A DNA stretch of 64,000 nucleotides, taken from Antedon mediterranea. Taxonomy: Eukaryota; Echinodermata; Crinoidea; Comatulida; Antedonidae. Shown here piece after piece: positions 46,301-56,042 of the stretch. Below the pieces are notes generated by a model, which had not been told where the DNA came from, ran no database searches, and was given only the letters and a program-made list of their open reading frames with translations. Both the position numbers and the translations under genes were made by a program. Numbering within the stretch: the first letter of the stretch is position 1; each line of letters opens with the position of its first letter. Location: positions 27,696,288 to 27,760,287 of the forward strand of contig NC_092676.1 in the NCBI RefSeq assembly GCF_964355755.1, in the 5' to 3' direction.

Positions 46301-49300
46301 ATATATCATGTCATCATAAGTTATGGCATATATTATGACATCATAGGTCATGTCATCATAAGTTATGACATATCATGACATCATAGGTTATGACATATAT
46401 CATGACATCATAGGTCATGTCATCACTGTGGGTGAGTGGCCGAGCGGTTAAGACAGTGGAACCGTAATCACGTAGCCATAACATCGGCAGGGGTTCGAGG
46501 CTCACTCACTCCATGGTTCTGGTGGTAGAACAAGTCTTCTCGGATAAGGACTATAAACCGTAGGTCCAGTGTACACAACTTGCTCGTGTGCACTTTAAAG
46601 AACCTAGTACATCTTTCGAGACGAGTAGGGGGTTACCCCGGTGTATTAGTACATCACAGCCACTGATAATAATAATAATAAATGAAAACTTATATAGCGC
46701 CGGTATCCTCCACCCATGTGGCGCTCATGGCGCTTTGTGCATTAACAACGTGCGAGAACATCAGCGAATAGCGACGTCTTTAGGTTGGTCTTGAAACTGT
46801 TTAGACTAGTTGAGCATTTAACTGTTGCTGGTAAGCTGTTCCATACACTTGCGGCCGCAACGTAAAAAGATCTCTGACCCCACTGATTTTTCGCTCTACG
46901 CTCTTGAAGAAGGTTTTGTGACAATGATCGTAGGCCTCTGCGGGATGATTCGTAACGATCCACAAGGTCAGATAAATAAGCAGGAGCACTGTCATTTAGG
47001 ATCTTGAATACAAACAACGCAAGTTTGTACTTAATACGTTGTTGAACAGGCAACCAATGCAAATCCATCAGGACAGGAGTTATGTGAGCGTTTGATTTTG
47101 TATAAGTTACAATTCTAGCTGCCATATTTTGCAAGCGCTGCAAACGTTGTATTTGAGATTTTGGTATGCCAAACAACAAGGCATTACCAATGTCAATTTT
47201 AGAAGTGACAAATGAGTGTACAATCAATTCAGCTGTTTTCTTGTTAAGATTACCGCGAATACGACCAAGGTTCCTAATCGATATGCATGCTGCTTTGGAT
47301 ACAGTTGTTATTTGTGCTTCCATAGTGAGATTACTATCCAGCATGATTCCCAGATTCCGGACCACCGATGAGGGAGCGATGTTAGAGTTTCCGATTCTGA
47401 TATGTGTGATGTTGATTTTGGAGATGTTACATTTAGACCCGACGATAATAAACTCTGTCTTTCCATCATTCAACTTTAGGTAATTTGTTGTCATCCAATT
47501 GCGAACATCTTCTATACAGGCTTCCATCTTACTGATTGCTGCAGCAACATCCCTTTGCACTGGATTTACTGACACATATATCTGTGTATCATCTGCATAG
47601 AAATGGAAATGTAGACTGTGTTTGCGAATAATGTCACCAAGGGGAAGCGTATAAATGGAAAACTGGCCAGGCCCAATTACTGACCCCTGTGGTACACCAT
47701 ATTCCAGGCAAGCTTCATCTGAGAATGCATCATTGATACAGACTAGCTGACGTCTTCCTGTAAGATATGACTGGAACCAGTTAAGAGCAACACCATTTAT
47801 GCCAATGCGATTTCTCAGACGGGTTATCAGTCTTTGGTGATCAACTGTATCAAACGCTGCTGACAAATCCAACAACACCAATAGCGTTATTTTCCCATCA
47901 TTCATTCCTTGTAACAAATCATTCTGTACCTTTAAAAGGGAACTCTCCGTGCTATGACATGCACGATATGCCGACTGGTAATTCTCATTTAAATTATGCT
48001 TTTGAAGATATGGAGTAATGCGTGATGTCACTACACGCTCCAGAGTCTTTCCAAGAAAAGAAAGATTCGACACCGGGCGGTAATTTTTCAGCGTGTTATG
48101 ATCCAAGTTTTGCTTTTTTATTAAAGGACGAACGTGAGCAATTTTCAGTTCATCTGGCACTATGCCGGTATTAAGAGAATGGTTAATGATTTCCGACTGC
48201 GTCTATACACTTCTTCAGTATAGAAGTAGGAACTGGATCTAACCTGCATGATTTTGTTGGTGATTTCATCAGAATGTTGCGGATCTCATCTTGAGATGCT
48301 GGTGTAAATGTTGTGAGATGCTGATGAACAGCTGTCACAGGCTCATTAAATGACATGTCATCAATCTTGAAGTCGTCTCTGATGATCTTGATCTTGTCTG
48401 TGAAAAACTGACAGAACCTGTTCGCAAGATCTAAGTCAGAAAGACTATCTGGGAGAGGTGATACCTGGCGATGATGAAGGAGTTGGTTAACAATTTTGAA
48501 AAGTCCTTTCTGATCTGCTGCATGTTCTTCACACAAGCCAATGTAGTAGTTGGCCTTTGCCTTTCTTACCATGGAATTTACATTCCTCTTCTGTGCAATG
48601 TAAGCTTGACGATCTATTTCCAGATGAGAGATTCTCCATTTCTTTTCAAGCTTACGCTTTGTTCTTTTCTCAGCATAGATGTCACTGTTATACCAACTAG
48701 TGTTTGGTCGGACCTTTACTGTTCTCTTTTTCGGTGGTGCGTGTTTGTCAAGAAGTTCACTCAAAGTGGTGACATATAGTCGTACTTTACTTGATAAATC
48801 AAGATTTGAGAGCGAAGTTCCGAGATCAGACTGTGTGATATCTTTACATAATGTCTCAAAATTTATAGCATTCCAATGACGAGTTTCGATGAATTTAGTG
48901 ATTACGGGTGGCTTCTTGATAAGGAGATTACATGTGATTGCACAGTGATCTGATATACCATCAATGACATTAAGGTTTGAGAAAACAGGAGGATCAGATG
49001 AACGAGTGATCAGCAAGTCTAATGTATGACCATGTCGGTGTGTAGGTGTAGACACATGCTGTTGAAGACTGCTTGCTACAAGTAGATTCCGAAAATGAAT
49101 TGCATCTGCATCATTTGGCATATCCACATGGATGTTAAAGTCTCCAACGAATAGTATGGGAGCCGGCTTCAATACATAGTGATCAACCAAAGTTGAGAAT
49201 TCTTCAGTGAAAACATTTAGACTGCAACCCGTTGATTTGCTTTGAGGACGATATACTGCTACGAGGAAAACTGAGGATGCATTGCTGACTATTTCCACAT

Positions 49301-50226
49301 TTAGCAGTTCAAATGATTTTGGTAATAATCCCGTGTCATAACATTTAACTGCTATGCTTTCCTTGTAAAGAAGTGCAACTCCACCACCTCTTTTAGTACC
49401 ACCACGGGGAGCATGTTTGAGAGAGTATCCGTTGGGTGTAATATTTCCTATAACTGATGTGTCTTCTGGTTTAAGCCACGTTTCCGAAAGGGCAACAACA
49501 TCCAGATTATGTTCGATAACGAAATCCACAAATTCTGTTGTTTTGTTCCGAACGGATCTTGTATTAATACTGCAAAATTTAATATTGTTTTTAGATAAGA
49601 GAGAGTTTGATGATAAGTCCAGAAATGATAGATTGTTTTTAGTGTGTTTGTCACGCCCAGCTCTTGTACCACGCCTGGTTTTTCTTTTTGGCCTCCTTGG
49701 TAATAGGTGGATACTACAGCTACTGGAGTTCAACTTAAAAGATTGTATAATTAAGCAAGATTCTTCAAGAAGTTCACAACTGTTATTGTTGTTGGTTACA
49801 CAGCCCTGTAAACCATGAAGAAACTCAGAGCTATAGCTAATTAGCATGACAACAGCAGATCTTCAAGCATGAGGTGTACAAGATCATTTACATAACAATA
49901 TGCACAGTCAGATTGAAAGTACAGGGCTAGCTTCCCACTGATGCTAGTAGACCATTGTTCTTGGGCAGTGATGAGTTTGAATTAAAATAATAAAGGCACA
50001 AGCAGGGCCTAGCTGAACTTCAGGAAACAACAAGAAAAACAACTGCGATTTACTCCAAGATACGATTATTTCCACATAAGAAATTTGTGAATATATGGTG
50101 CTCAATTTGCTATTCCAGCATCCAGTAAAACTTATTTGATGAAAAAAACCATCTGCAAACAGATACGAAGTTGTTATGCACAGAGCAATATAGAGCCGCC
50201 ACATGGGCGCTGCAACATTCCTCTTC

Positions 50227-50272
<46 letters not shown>

Positions 50273-52498
50273 CACCAACTGGGCCCTCTGGGAGACCAGT
50301 CTTTGACTGAAGAGGTTACCCAGTATAAATATATATTTCAATCAATAAGTTATGACATATATATCATGAAATCATAGGCCATGACAGCATAGGTCATGTC
50401 ATCATAGGTCCCAGCAAATCAAAAGCTTCCTATTATGATTAGAATGATTCCCTAGAATGATGATCACATGTAAGAAATAACCTTAAAATCAGAATTTCTG
50501 GGAGGAAAAATAGGATGAGAAACTTACCAATTAATAACAATGCAGCATCCATGACTGCTGCTCCGTTTAACATAGTAGCCATAAGAATGTCGTGACCAGG
50601 ACAATCAACAAATGATACGTGTCTGTCAGAAACAAAATTTATCAACAAAAATTAGACAGTGTGCCAATAGCAGGAAATAAATATTTATGAAATGTTTTTT
50701 TTTTCTAATACAGGATACAGAAAATGGTTTTCAAAATGTCCTATTGATATGTATTGTTATTTTGCCATTGTTGAAATTATTAAATGTTTTTGAAATGAAA
50801 TGAACAATACTCTCTCAAAAATCTCAAATTATTTATAGATGTCTTGATTAAATCTTTTATTTAAACAATGAATGTACCTTTGTAGCCTAAAGTTGCCTGC
50901 ACATCCTTGTCTCTCACAGGGGAAAACATCTTCTTTGTTGCTACCCTTAGAACAGTAGCAGCCAGGCCTAGGGCATGCTGGATTGTCACATTTGTATATC
51001 TGTAAAACAAAATTAACACAATGAATTAACAAACAACAATAATCCACGTTAGATTTTGAAAACTTACTGGCTAAAATTATTACATCATACAAAAAAGGAG
51101 GCAATACCAAAGAATGCACTGAATCTTAAAATAACTAGTTATTTGGGAAACTTAAATCGTAAGACATTACCATAGTTCTGATTGGTCAGTTAAAACGCTT
51201 ATGTATTTAATAGCCAATTGATTGACTAGGTGGATGGCTAAATGGAGTAGGCACAAACAAAGGTTATAGCCATGAAGGTTGCAGGTTCGATTCCCTGCTT
51301 AACAATTTTGTGAATATTTTTTTACACTTGACCATCAAGCCAGAGATCAGAGACAGAAGTTTCTACATTTGTGTAAGGACCCACCACAACGCAGATGATG
51401 TCTGTTTACTAAATGGCAAGTAGTTTACCTTAGCGTTTGCGTAGCCTAACTTAATAGTGATGTTTCTAACAAGTTCATTCTTAAAACGCACAGTCTGGAC
51501 GCCTGAGATTGCTTTTACAAGAGTTGATTTTCCGTGAGCTACATGACCAATGGTACCTAAAGGAAGACGAGAAAGAATATTGAAAAGGCAAATATTTCAA
51601 GACAAGTTAGTGTTTGCAACAAATTATTTAAAATAAATACAATTGGTTGTCAATTTGGCACCACACTGTGGAAAGAGTGTACACTTTGGTGTTGAATCTG
51701 TGATGTTAATTATTACAAACAACACAACGACATAAGTTTTAAGTATGGTATTTTTATGAGGGTCCCTAATGATCACCTTCGGCTGGATGGACCACCCTTG
51801 TAAAATATTATTATTGTTGAAATAAGTAAAAATAAATAACAACAGACATATTTTTAAAAATATTTATCTTTTAATAACAAAAAAAATTATTGTTCTTACC
51901 AATGTTTATTGTTGCTTGGCGACTAATAACCTCTGGAGACAACGGATTTAATGCTTCTTCATCCTGTGAAGTTTAATGAATAGAAAAATTACAAAACAAA
52001 GTTATTTGTTCAGAATAATAGGACTAGGCCTAGTCTAGAGGCCTACTACACTACATAGCACAGTCAGTACCAATCGTGACTTAACCACCTACCTACCTGA
52101 ACTAGTAGGGGCCTACCTAGACCTATTTCTAAAACTATTTTGATCTATAAATAACTGTCGCTATCAATTATTGTCGACATGGTTGATAGTGACATTAAGC
52201 TAGTAGGCCTAGGCCGAAATAGGAAAGAACGATAGGGTTAAATTCGCCCATCCCCGCCGCGCATTGTAAAAAATGTCATGGGATGGCTGGTCAGTCCGAA
52301 GGGTGCTGGCTATTCTAAACGCCGAAACGGATTTTAACTAAGAAAAACACATATTTGCGAGCAATAACTAAGCAATAATGTTCTTTACATATATTGTTAT
52401 CATGTAACCTTATTTTTAACGACTTAACTTAATAAACTTACGAGATTTTCTAAATCTTGTTTGGCCAGATGCTTGTTCAACGTGCTTTCAGCAGCCAT
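43336..52498 (-). CDS. EIF2S3: Translation initiation factor eIF2 subunit gamma
   Basis: This is the GTP-binding core of eIF2, which carries initiator Met-tRNA to the 40S ribosome. Exons are 52498-52442, 51963-51900, 51556-51429, 50999-50878, 50622-50528, 46135-45977, 45859-45725, 45403-45309, 44905-44761, 44481-44312, 43975-43803 and 43399-43336. They sum to 1,407 nt and 468 aa; the human protein has 472. The GTPase motifs are GHVAHGKST (G1, about residues 44-52), VDCPGHD (G3), QNKIDLV (G4) and ISAQL (G5). The zinc-knuckle cysteines lie in [13 protein letters not shown] and CERQGC. Domains II and III follow ([14 protein letters not shown]-like barrel strands), ending [11 protein letters not shown]. 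The ATG at 52498 gives [11 protein letters not shown], as in animal orthologues. Intron 5 is about 4.4 kb because a LINE and SINE lie in it. The gene looks intact. Confidence 0.96.
45040..45250 (-). mobile_element. 5'-truncated LINE remnant
   Basis: It is related to 27590-27805: on the minus strand it shares TTTGCTCAGGCACCAGAGAT (APEIWNQ) and a GTGCTTTATAAATG tail. The frame is broken. It lies in eIF2-gamma intron 8. Confidence 0.6.
45585..45660 (+). mobile_element. LINE 3'-tail remnant
   Basis: GAAGCGCTTAGAAGCATTGT is followed by AAGCGCTATATAAAAACAAA and ATTATTATTATT. This is the typical ending of a CR1/L2-type LINE, here on the plus strand. Confidence 0.5.
46268..46431. repeat. Palindromic tandem repeat, left part
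   Basis: About four copies of a roughly 40-bp unit are built from ATCATAAGTTATGACATAT and ATCATAGGTCATGTCATCA. Many sub-blocks (TGACATCATGTCA types) are near-palindromes. The same repeat resumes at 50346-50410, so the SINE and LINE between them were inserted into the array. Confidence 0.88.
46432..46664 (+). mobile_element. tRNA-derived SINE, 5' part, split by a LINE
   Basis: It has the same head as the SINEs at 16463 and 21378 (GTGAGTGGCCGAGCGGTTAA, GGGGTTCGAGGCTCACTC). It reaches CACAGCCACT and then breaks into the LINE tail. The missing end of the SINE is at 50269-50342. Confidence 0.85.
46742..48160 (-). pseudogene. LINE reverse transcriptase part of ORF2
   Basis: The 472-codon frame has the motifs of non-LTR reverse transcriptases: [37 protein letters not shown] (catalytic Asp), [11 protein letters not shown] and [12 protein letters not shown] (catalytic Asp pair). 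The C-terminal region has [14 protein letters not shown] and [11 protein letters not shown]. The frame is open to its natural end. It is cut off from the endonuclease only by the frameshift near 48.19 kb. It is a transposon protein and not a host gene. Confidence 0.9.
48183..49847 (-). pseudogene. LINE endonuclease part of ORF2
   Basis: This 554-codon frame holds an apurinic-type endonuclease that would nick the target for reverse transcription. Active-site motifs are present in order: [11 protein letters not shown] (Asn), SETWLKP (Glu), [18 protein letters not shown] (Asp, Asn) and ISDHCAITC (Asp, His). About 200 residues follow as the linker to the reverse transcriptase. The frame stops at 48183, while the reverse transcriptase continues one frame over. 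A single-base insertion or deletion near 48190-48200 explains this. I judge the copy recently active but now broken. Confidence 0.88.
50228..50268. repeat. A41 homopolymer at the LINE-SINE junction
   Basis: Forty-one A residues lie between the LINE's 5' end and the resumed SINE. On the LINE's own strand this is T, so it is not the LINE's poly(A) tail. Homopolymer length in an assembly is unreliable. Confidence 0.85.
50269..50342 (+). mobile_element. tRNA-derived SINE, 3' part
   Basis: It resumes the SINE broken at 46664 (ATCATCACCAACTGGGCCCT, then TTTGACTGAAGAGGTTACCC and TATAAATATATATTTCAAT). The same order occurs uninterrupted at 21378-21640. Confidence 0.82.
50346..50410. repeat. Palindromic tandem repeat, right part
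   Basis: It continues the array of 46268-46431 (AAGTTATGACATATATATCA, ATAGGTCATGTCATCATAGG). This shows that everything from 46432 to 50342 is inserted sequence. Confidence 0.85.
51225..51420 (+). mobile_element. Possible tRNA-like SINE remnant
   Basis: GCAGGTTCGATTCCCTGC is a good Pol III B box with the T-arm hairpin. The upstream A box is weak (GTGGATGGCTAAATGG). It lies in eIF2-gamma intron 3. Confidence 0.4.
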
Positions 52499-52679
52499 TT
52501 TGAGTTTGTGGTAGTTGATGACGAAACAAGCAATTTTGACAGCGACCTCTATAATGTATTGATCGCTTGAACTTTTTTGAAACACTGAATTTTAATATTT
52601 CGTATTAAGCATATTTGAATACCTACCGGTATGGTACCATACATGTTCGACAATACAGTGTCACATATCTCTATTAAAA

Positions 52680-52790
52680 AAAAAAAAAAATTAAAAAAAA
52701 AAAAAAAAAAAAGTCGAGGTCCGAACCCCAGCCGATAGCACTCAAAACTGAGCATTACCCGTTACGCCACCACCAAGTACATGACGGAAA
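52680..52790 (-). mobile_element. tRNA-like SINE head, minus strand
   Basis: On the minus strand, GGTGGCGTAACGGGTAATGC (A box) and GGGGTTCGGACCTCGAC (B box) are spaced as in a tRNA. T runs follow. It lies just upstream of the eIF2-gamma start. Confidence 0.55.
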
Positions 52791-52874
52791 AGCTGATAAT
52801 AGTATATTTATACGTGTATTACGTAATTGATCATTACGTCATAACAATCCTATTAACCTTGCTAAAACCAAAAT

Positions 52875-53150
52875 GATCAGTTAGCTCAGTCGTCTGAGCG
52901 TCGTGTTAACAACACGTATGTCGTGGGTTCGATTCCCACGCTGGTCGGTGGAATAGAGTTAAGGCTATGCGAGCCACTGTGTTTGGGGTTCACAGATCAT
53001 ACGTCCCCCTTTCCACCACACATCATGAGGCGACAACATCAATGCATCTGATGATGTGGTGGAAACGACCCCAAAAGGCTGTGGCAGGGCCTTAGTGCTG
53101 AGGCAGGGAGAGCACATTTACCATCTTTTTTTTTTTGCTCTCGCTTTGCT
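52875..53150 (+). mobile_element. tRNA-derived SINE with a foldable tRNA head
   Basis: Bases 52875-52947 fold as a 73-nt cloverleaf. The acceptor stem GATCAGT pairs with GCTGGTC, the D arm is GCTC/GAGC, the anticodon loop is TTAACAA (anticodon AAC), and the T arm is GTGGG/CCCAC around TTCGATT. A body of about 200 bases follows without interruption (GAGCCACTGTGTTTGGGGTT, GATGATGTGGTGGAAACGAC) and ends CATCTTTTTTTTTT. The attached body makes a SINE more likely than a tRNA-Val gene. Confidence 0.65.
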
Positions 53151-53219
53151 TTGATGGTTTAAATTTTATGTTTAGCGCCCTCAATTTATTTTAATGTAAA
53201 AAAAGGGAATTAATTAATT

Positions 53220-54030
53220 TTATCTCATCGTAGTTTGGTATGCCGTGCGTTTGTTATGCAAATGAGTGTGCACATGTGCTGTGGGAAAGATGGTATTGTT
53301 AGTCATTCGCGCTCAACACACAACACTGTTCAATTTTTATTTTGTTAATCTTTTACATTATAATTATAATTCTACCGTTACATTGTAGGCCTACTAATAT
53401 TATGTTGTGAATAAAAGTTTATGGTAGAATAAAAAAATAAATATGTTTTAAGCAGATCTTCGAAATTGAAGCATATGAAGTCAAGTTTTTTAAAACCCAA
53501 CCTAAAATTCGCATCTGGATAGTTGAAATTTAACATTATAATTATCAAAGGTGATCATTGTAATTGTTTTCTAAATTATAGAAATATTAAAATTAGTAAG
53601 TAGGCTTTTGTGTGCTAGCTCTGTTTGTATTTCATAATTTTGTTTTGTTGAATTACCGTCACGGCCGCGTGCATTGCATGTCTCACACTTGGGAAACAAT
53701 CACCATTGTATGGCTGGTCCTGAAGAGACTTATATATAACGCCATTTTTCGGGCGGGAACCTACTGTATACAGCTCTTTTTTTCAAAATTGTCTTTGCTC
53801 AGCCCCAAGCCTGGTGGGGTACTGAAGATTCTTATGCATGTTGTTTGAAAACATAATAGATGTCATTTTCGGGTACCTTGTAGCTCTATTTTAAACAGTT
53901 TGGTATGTGCGTGCGTTGTTGTGCAAATGAGTCTGTGCTGGTGCATTATGGTAAAGATGGTATGTTAGTCATTCGCGGTCAACACGCCACACTTTTAAAT
54001 TTTGATGCTGTTAATTATTTACATTAGAAG
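53220..54030. repeat. Diverged direct repeat, about 120 bp, 660 bp apart
   Basis: Sequence near 53233-53358 (TTATGCAAATGAGTGTGC, AAGATGGTATTGTTAGTCAT) recurs near 53900-54025 (TTGTGCAAATGAGTCTGTG, AAGATGGTATGTTAGTCATT). I see no gene between or within the copies. Confidence 0.65.
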
Positions 54031-54084
54031 ATTTTTCAAATCATGTAAATGAAATATTTTCCAGGCGGGAAGTTAGCCGTTTAG

Positions 54085-54190
54085 TTCGCAAAAGTAATCT
54101 CGAAAAGAACTCCATGTGGAAAAGAAGCCCACCCAAGAGTACTAAAAATGAAGGAGCACATGGGCTTCTTTTCGAGGTTTTATGGCAGTC
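54085..54190. mobile_element. Palindromic element end, related to 13990-14207
   Basis: AAAGTAATCTCGAAAAGAAC and GGGCTTCTTTTCGAGGTTTT form an imperfect inverted repeat. They match the ends of the element at 13990-14207. Confidence 0.45.
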
Positions 54191-54319
54191 TATTTAATGG
54201 AAAATAATGCCATGCAACTTTGCTTCTGATTTAAAAAAAGTTTCACTTGACATATACAATCTTCAAAATATCTTTCTTTCAAAATAAAAGAAAAACAATA
54301 TTCATTATTTTCCATTTAA

Positions 54320-55450
54320 AAATAAATCCACTGACGCCAAATTGGGTCCACTTGAGCACAGTGTATTAACATACGAAAAGATTGAAACTTGAGTGACTTT
54401 ATTTCTATTTTATATCACTGCTCCCCTGGTACCAAATTGTGTCCACTTGAGCACAGTGTTTTATACGAAAAGATATTAAAATTTAATGACTTTATTTCTA
54501 TTTTATATCACTGTGCTCAACAGGGGTCAAATTGGGTCCACTTGAGCACATTGTATTGACATACGAAAAGATATTAAAATTTAGTGACTTTTTATTAAAC
54601 CTTACTTGTGTGAGGGTGACCCTAAACAGCATATGCAGACAGTCAAAAACATATATGAAAAAACAGATGAACTATGTTAACAAAATATAAAAATATATAA
54701 TATATATGTACTTAAATACAACAATATAGCCTACAATACTACAAAACGTTGAGTTTTTTCTTTTGGGATTAAATATTTTTTTAGAGCAGACTTAAAATTA
54801 TTTATTGTTACCGCATTTCTTAGTTTGGTGGGTAGCAAATTCAGGTATGTTGGTGCTCTTAGATGAAGCTGTTCTTAAAAGTTTCAGTTTTAGGGAAAGG
54901 GACGACAAATTTCCTCTCACTGACACTTCGGGTACATCGATGATTAGGAATTCTGGCAAGACGCAGGGCAAGGTATTCCGGAGCAAGACCATTTGCAGAC
55001 CTGTAGGCAAGGCAGCCCAGTTGTAGATGCATGCGATCTTGGACTGTATGAAGATTTAAGGTGTTGTAAATGTTAGTTCATGGTGTGAGAGGATGAGCTT
55101 TAAGGATAATGCGAAGTGCTCTATTTTGAATGGTCTGTATTCGGTCAATATTCGATCTGATTTCCCAAACACTACATCAATAGTCAATGTGTGGGAGGAC
55201 TATAGTGTTATAGAGGAGTATGGATGTGTGTTTATTAATGAAATAATCGAGCACGCGATAAGATGGAGATGGACAAGCCCAGTTTTGAACGGAGTTTATT
55301 TACATGAAAAGAAAAAGATAAATTTGAATCAATGTGAATGCCAAGATGTTTCTGTTTGTCAGTCCAAACGATATTAAAAGTAGTGACTTTTATTTCTATT
55401 TTATATCACTGTGCTACCCTGGTGCTAAATTGGGTCCACAGTTACCGTAG
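54320..55450. repeat. About 110-bp tandem repeat interrupted by a LINE fragment
   Basis: Three copies before 54592 and one after 55381 contain AAATTGGGTCCACTTGAGCA and TTTATTTCTATTTTATATCA. A LINE piece splits the last copies. Confidence 0.8.
54593..55380 (-). mobile_element. 5'-truncated LINE with an 11-bp target-site duplication
   Basis: On the minus strand, broken frames read IDRIQTIQNRALRIILKAHP, then LGCLAYRSANGLAPEYLALR. This is the C-terminal part of a non-LTR reverse transcriptase. TAGTGACTTTT is found on both sides, at 54582-54592 and 55381-55391, which fits target-primed insertion. It is a different lineage from the LINE at 46664-50227. Confidence 0.8.
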
Positions 55451-55644
55451 TACTATTTCTAATATTGAAGTTAATAAAGGCATAAATGGCGCTCCGTAGA
55501 GAAGTAGAGAATGCTCCAGTCGTCAGAATGACGCTCTGAATATACCTCATACATTTACGCAGTAAGCTAAGGCAGCTTGTGTATAAATTAGCTTTATTTT
55601 GCCTTAATCCGTTCACAACGTACTATACCAAAAGCAACTTTTTT

Positions 55645-55985
55645 TCGTTCATTCATTACTTTTGTCATGTAGTTTCAACAGCTTAATAGAGCTGAGTAGG
55701 CCTCATAGCTTTATTTTTACAAGTGAAAGTTATGTTTATGAGTTTATTTGATCTATAGATTTAGACAATACACTAATTGCAACTACGGTATGAGTTTTAA
55801 TTAATTTAATTTTACGTTCCCTCAACACTTTTGTCATGTACTTTCTACAGCTTAGGAGAGCTGAGTGGGCCTCATAGCTTTATTTTTACAAGTGAAAATT
55901 ATGTTTGTGAGTTATTTGATCTATAGATTTGGACAATACATAAATGCAACTACGGTATGAGTTTTAAATTAATTCAATTTTGAAT
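55645..55985. repeat. Two-copy tandem duplication of about 168 bp
   Basis: Two diverged copies share ACTTTTGTCATGTA, GGCCTCATAGCTTTATTTTT and CAACTACGGTATGAGTTTTA. The second copy ends close to the SLC22 poly(A) region. Confidence 0.85.
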
Positions 55986-55988
55986 AAT

Positions 55989-55994
55989 TTTATT
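55989..55994 (-). promoter_or_regulatory. Candidate poly(A) signal of the SLC22 gene
   Basis: AATAAA on the minus strand lies about 50 bases past the stop codon at 56043-56045, which would give a very short 3' UTR. Confidence 0.45.
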
Positions 55995-56042
55995 TTACAT
56001 TGTGTAAATGCTGCATTAATGTGTTACGTCATCGACCAGTGG

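Larger units (their letters stand above)
46664..50227 (-). mobile_element. CR1/L2-like LINE retrotransposon, nearly complete
   Basis: About 3.6 kb on the minus strand, inside eIF2-gamma intron 5 and in the same direction as the gene. It encodes an AP-type endonuclease and a reverse transcriptase, parted by a frameshift. Its 3' end has GGCGCTATATAAGTTTTCAT and then a TTATTATTATTATTATC microsatellite, typical of CR1/L2 LINEs. The 5' end is less certain; a run of 41 A residues (50228-50268) separates it from the resumed SINE. I see no convincing ORF1. Confidence 0.88.

Noticed and set aside
46742-48160. A host gene of reverse-transcriptase type
   Set aside because: The endonuclease partner, the microsatellite 3' tail and the SINE it interrupts show it is a LINE.
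50228-50268. Poly(A) tail of the LINE
   Set aside because: The A run is at the LINE's 5' end and is T on the LINE's strand. The true 3' end is the TTATTATT microsatellite near 46670.
52875-52947. A functional tRNA-Val(AAC) gene
   Set aside because: The head continues into a SINE body and ends in a T run far downstream, and the sequence is unlike usual animal tRNA-Val. It is kept as a SINE head, not called as a gene.
55093-55377. A 94-codon plus-strand frame
   Set aside because: It is the opposite strand of the LINE fragment at 54593-55380.
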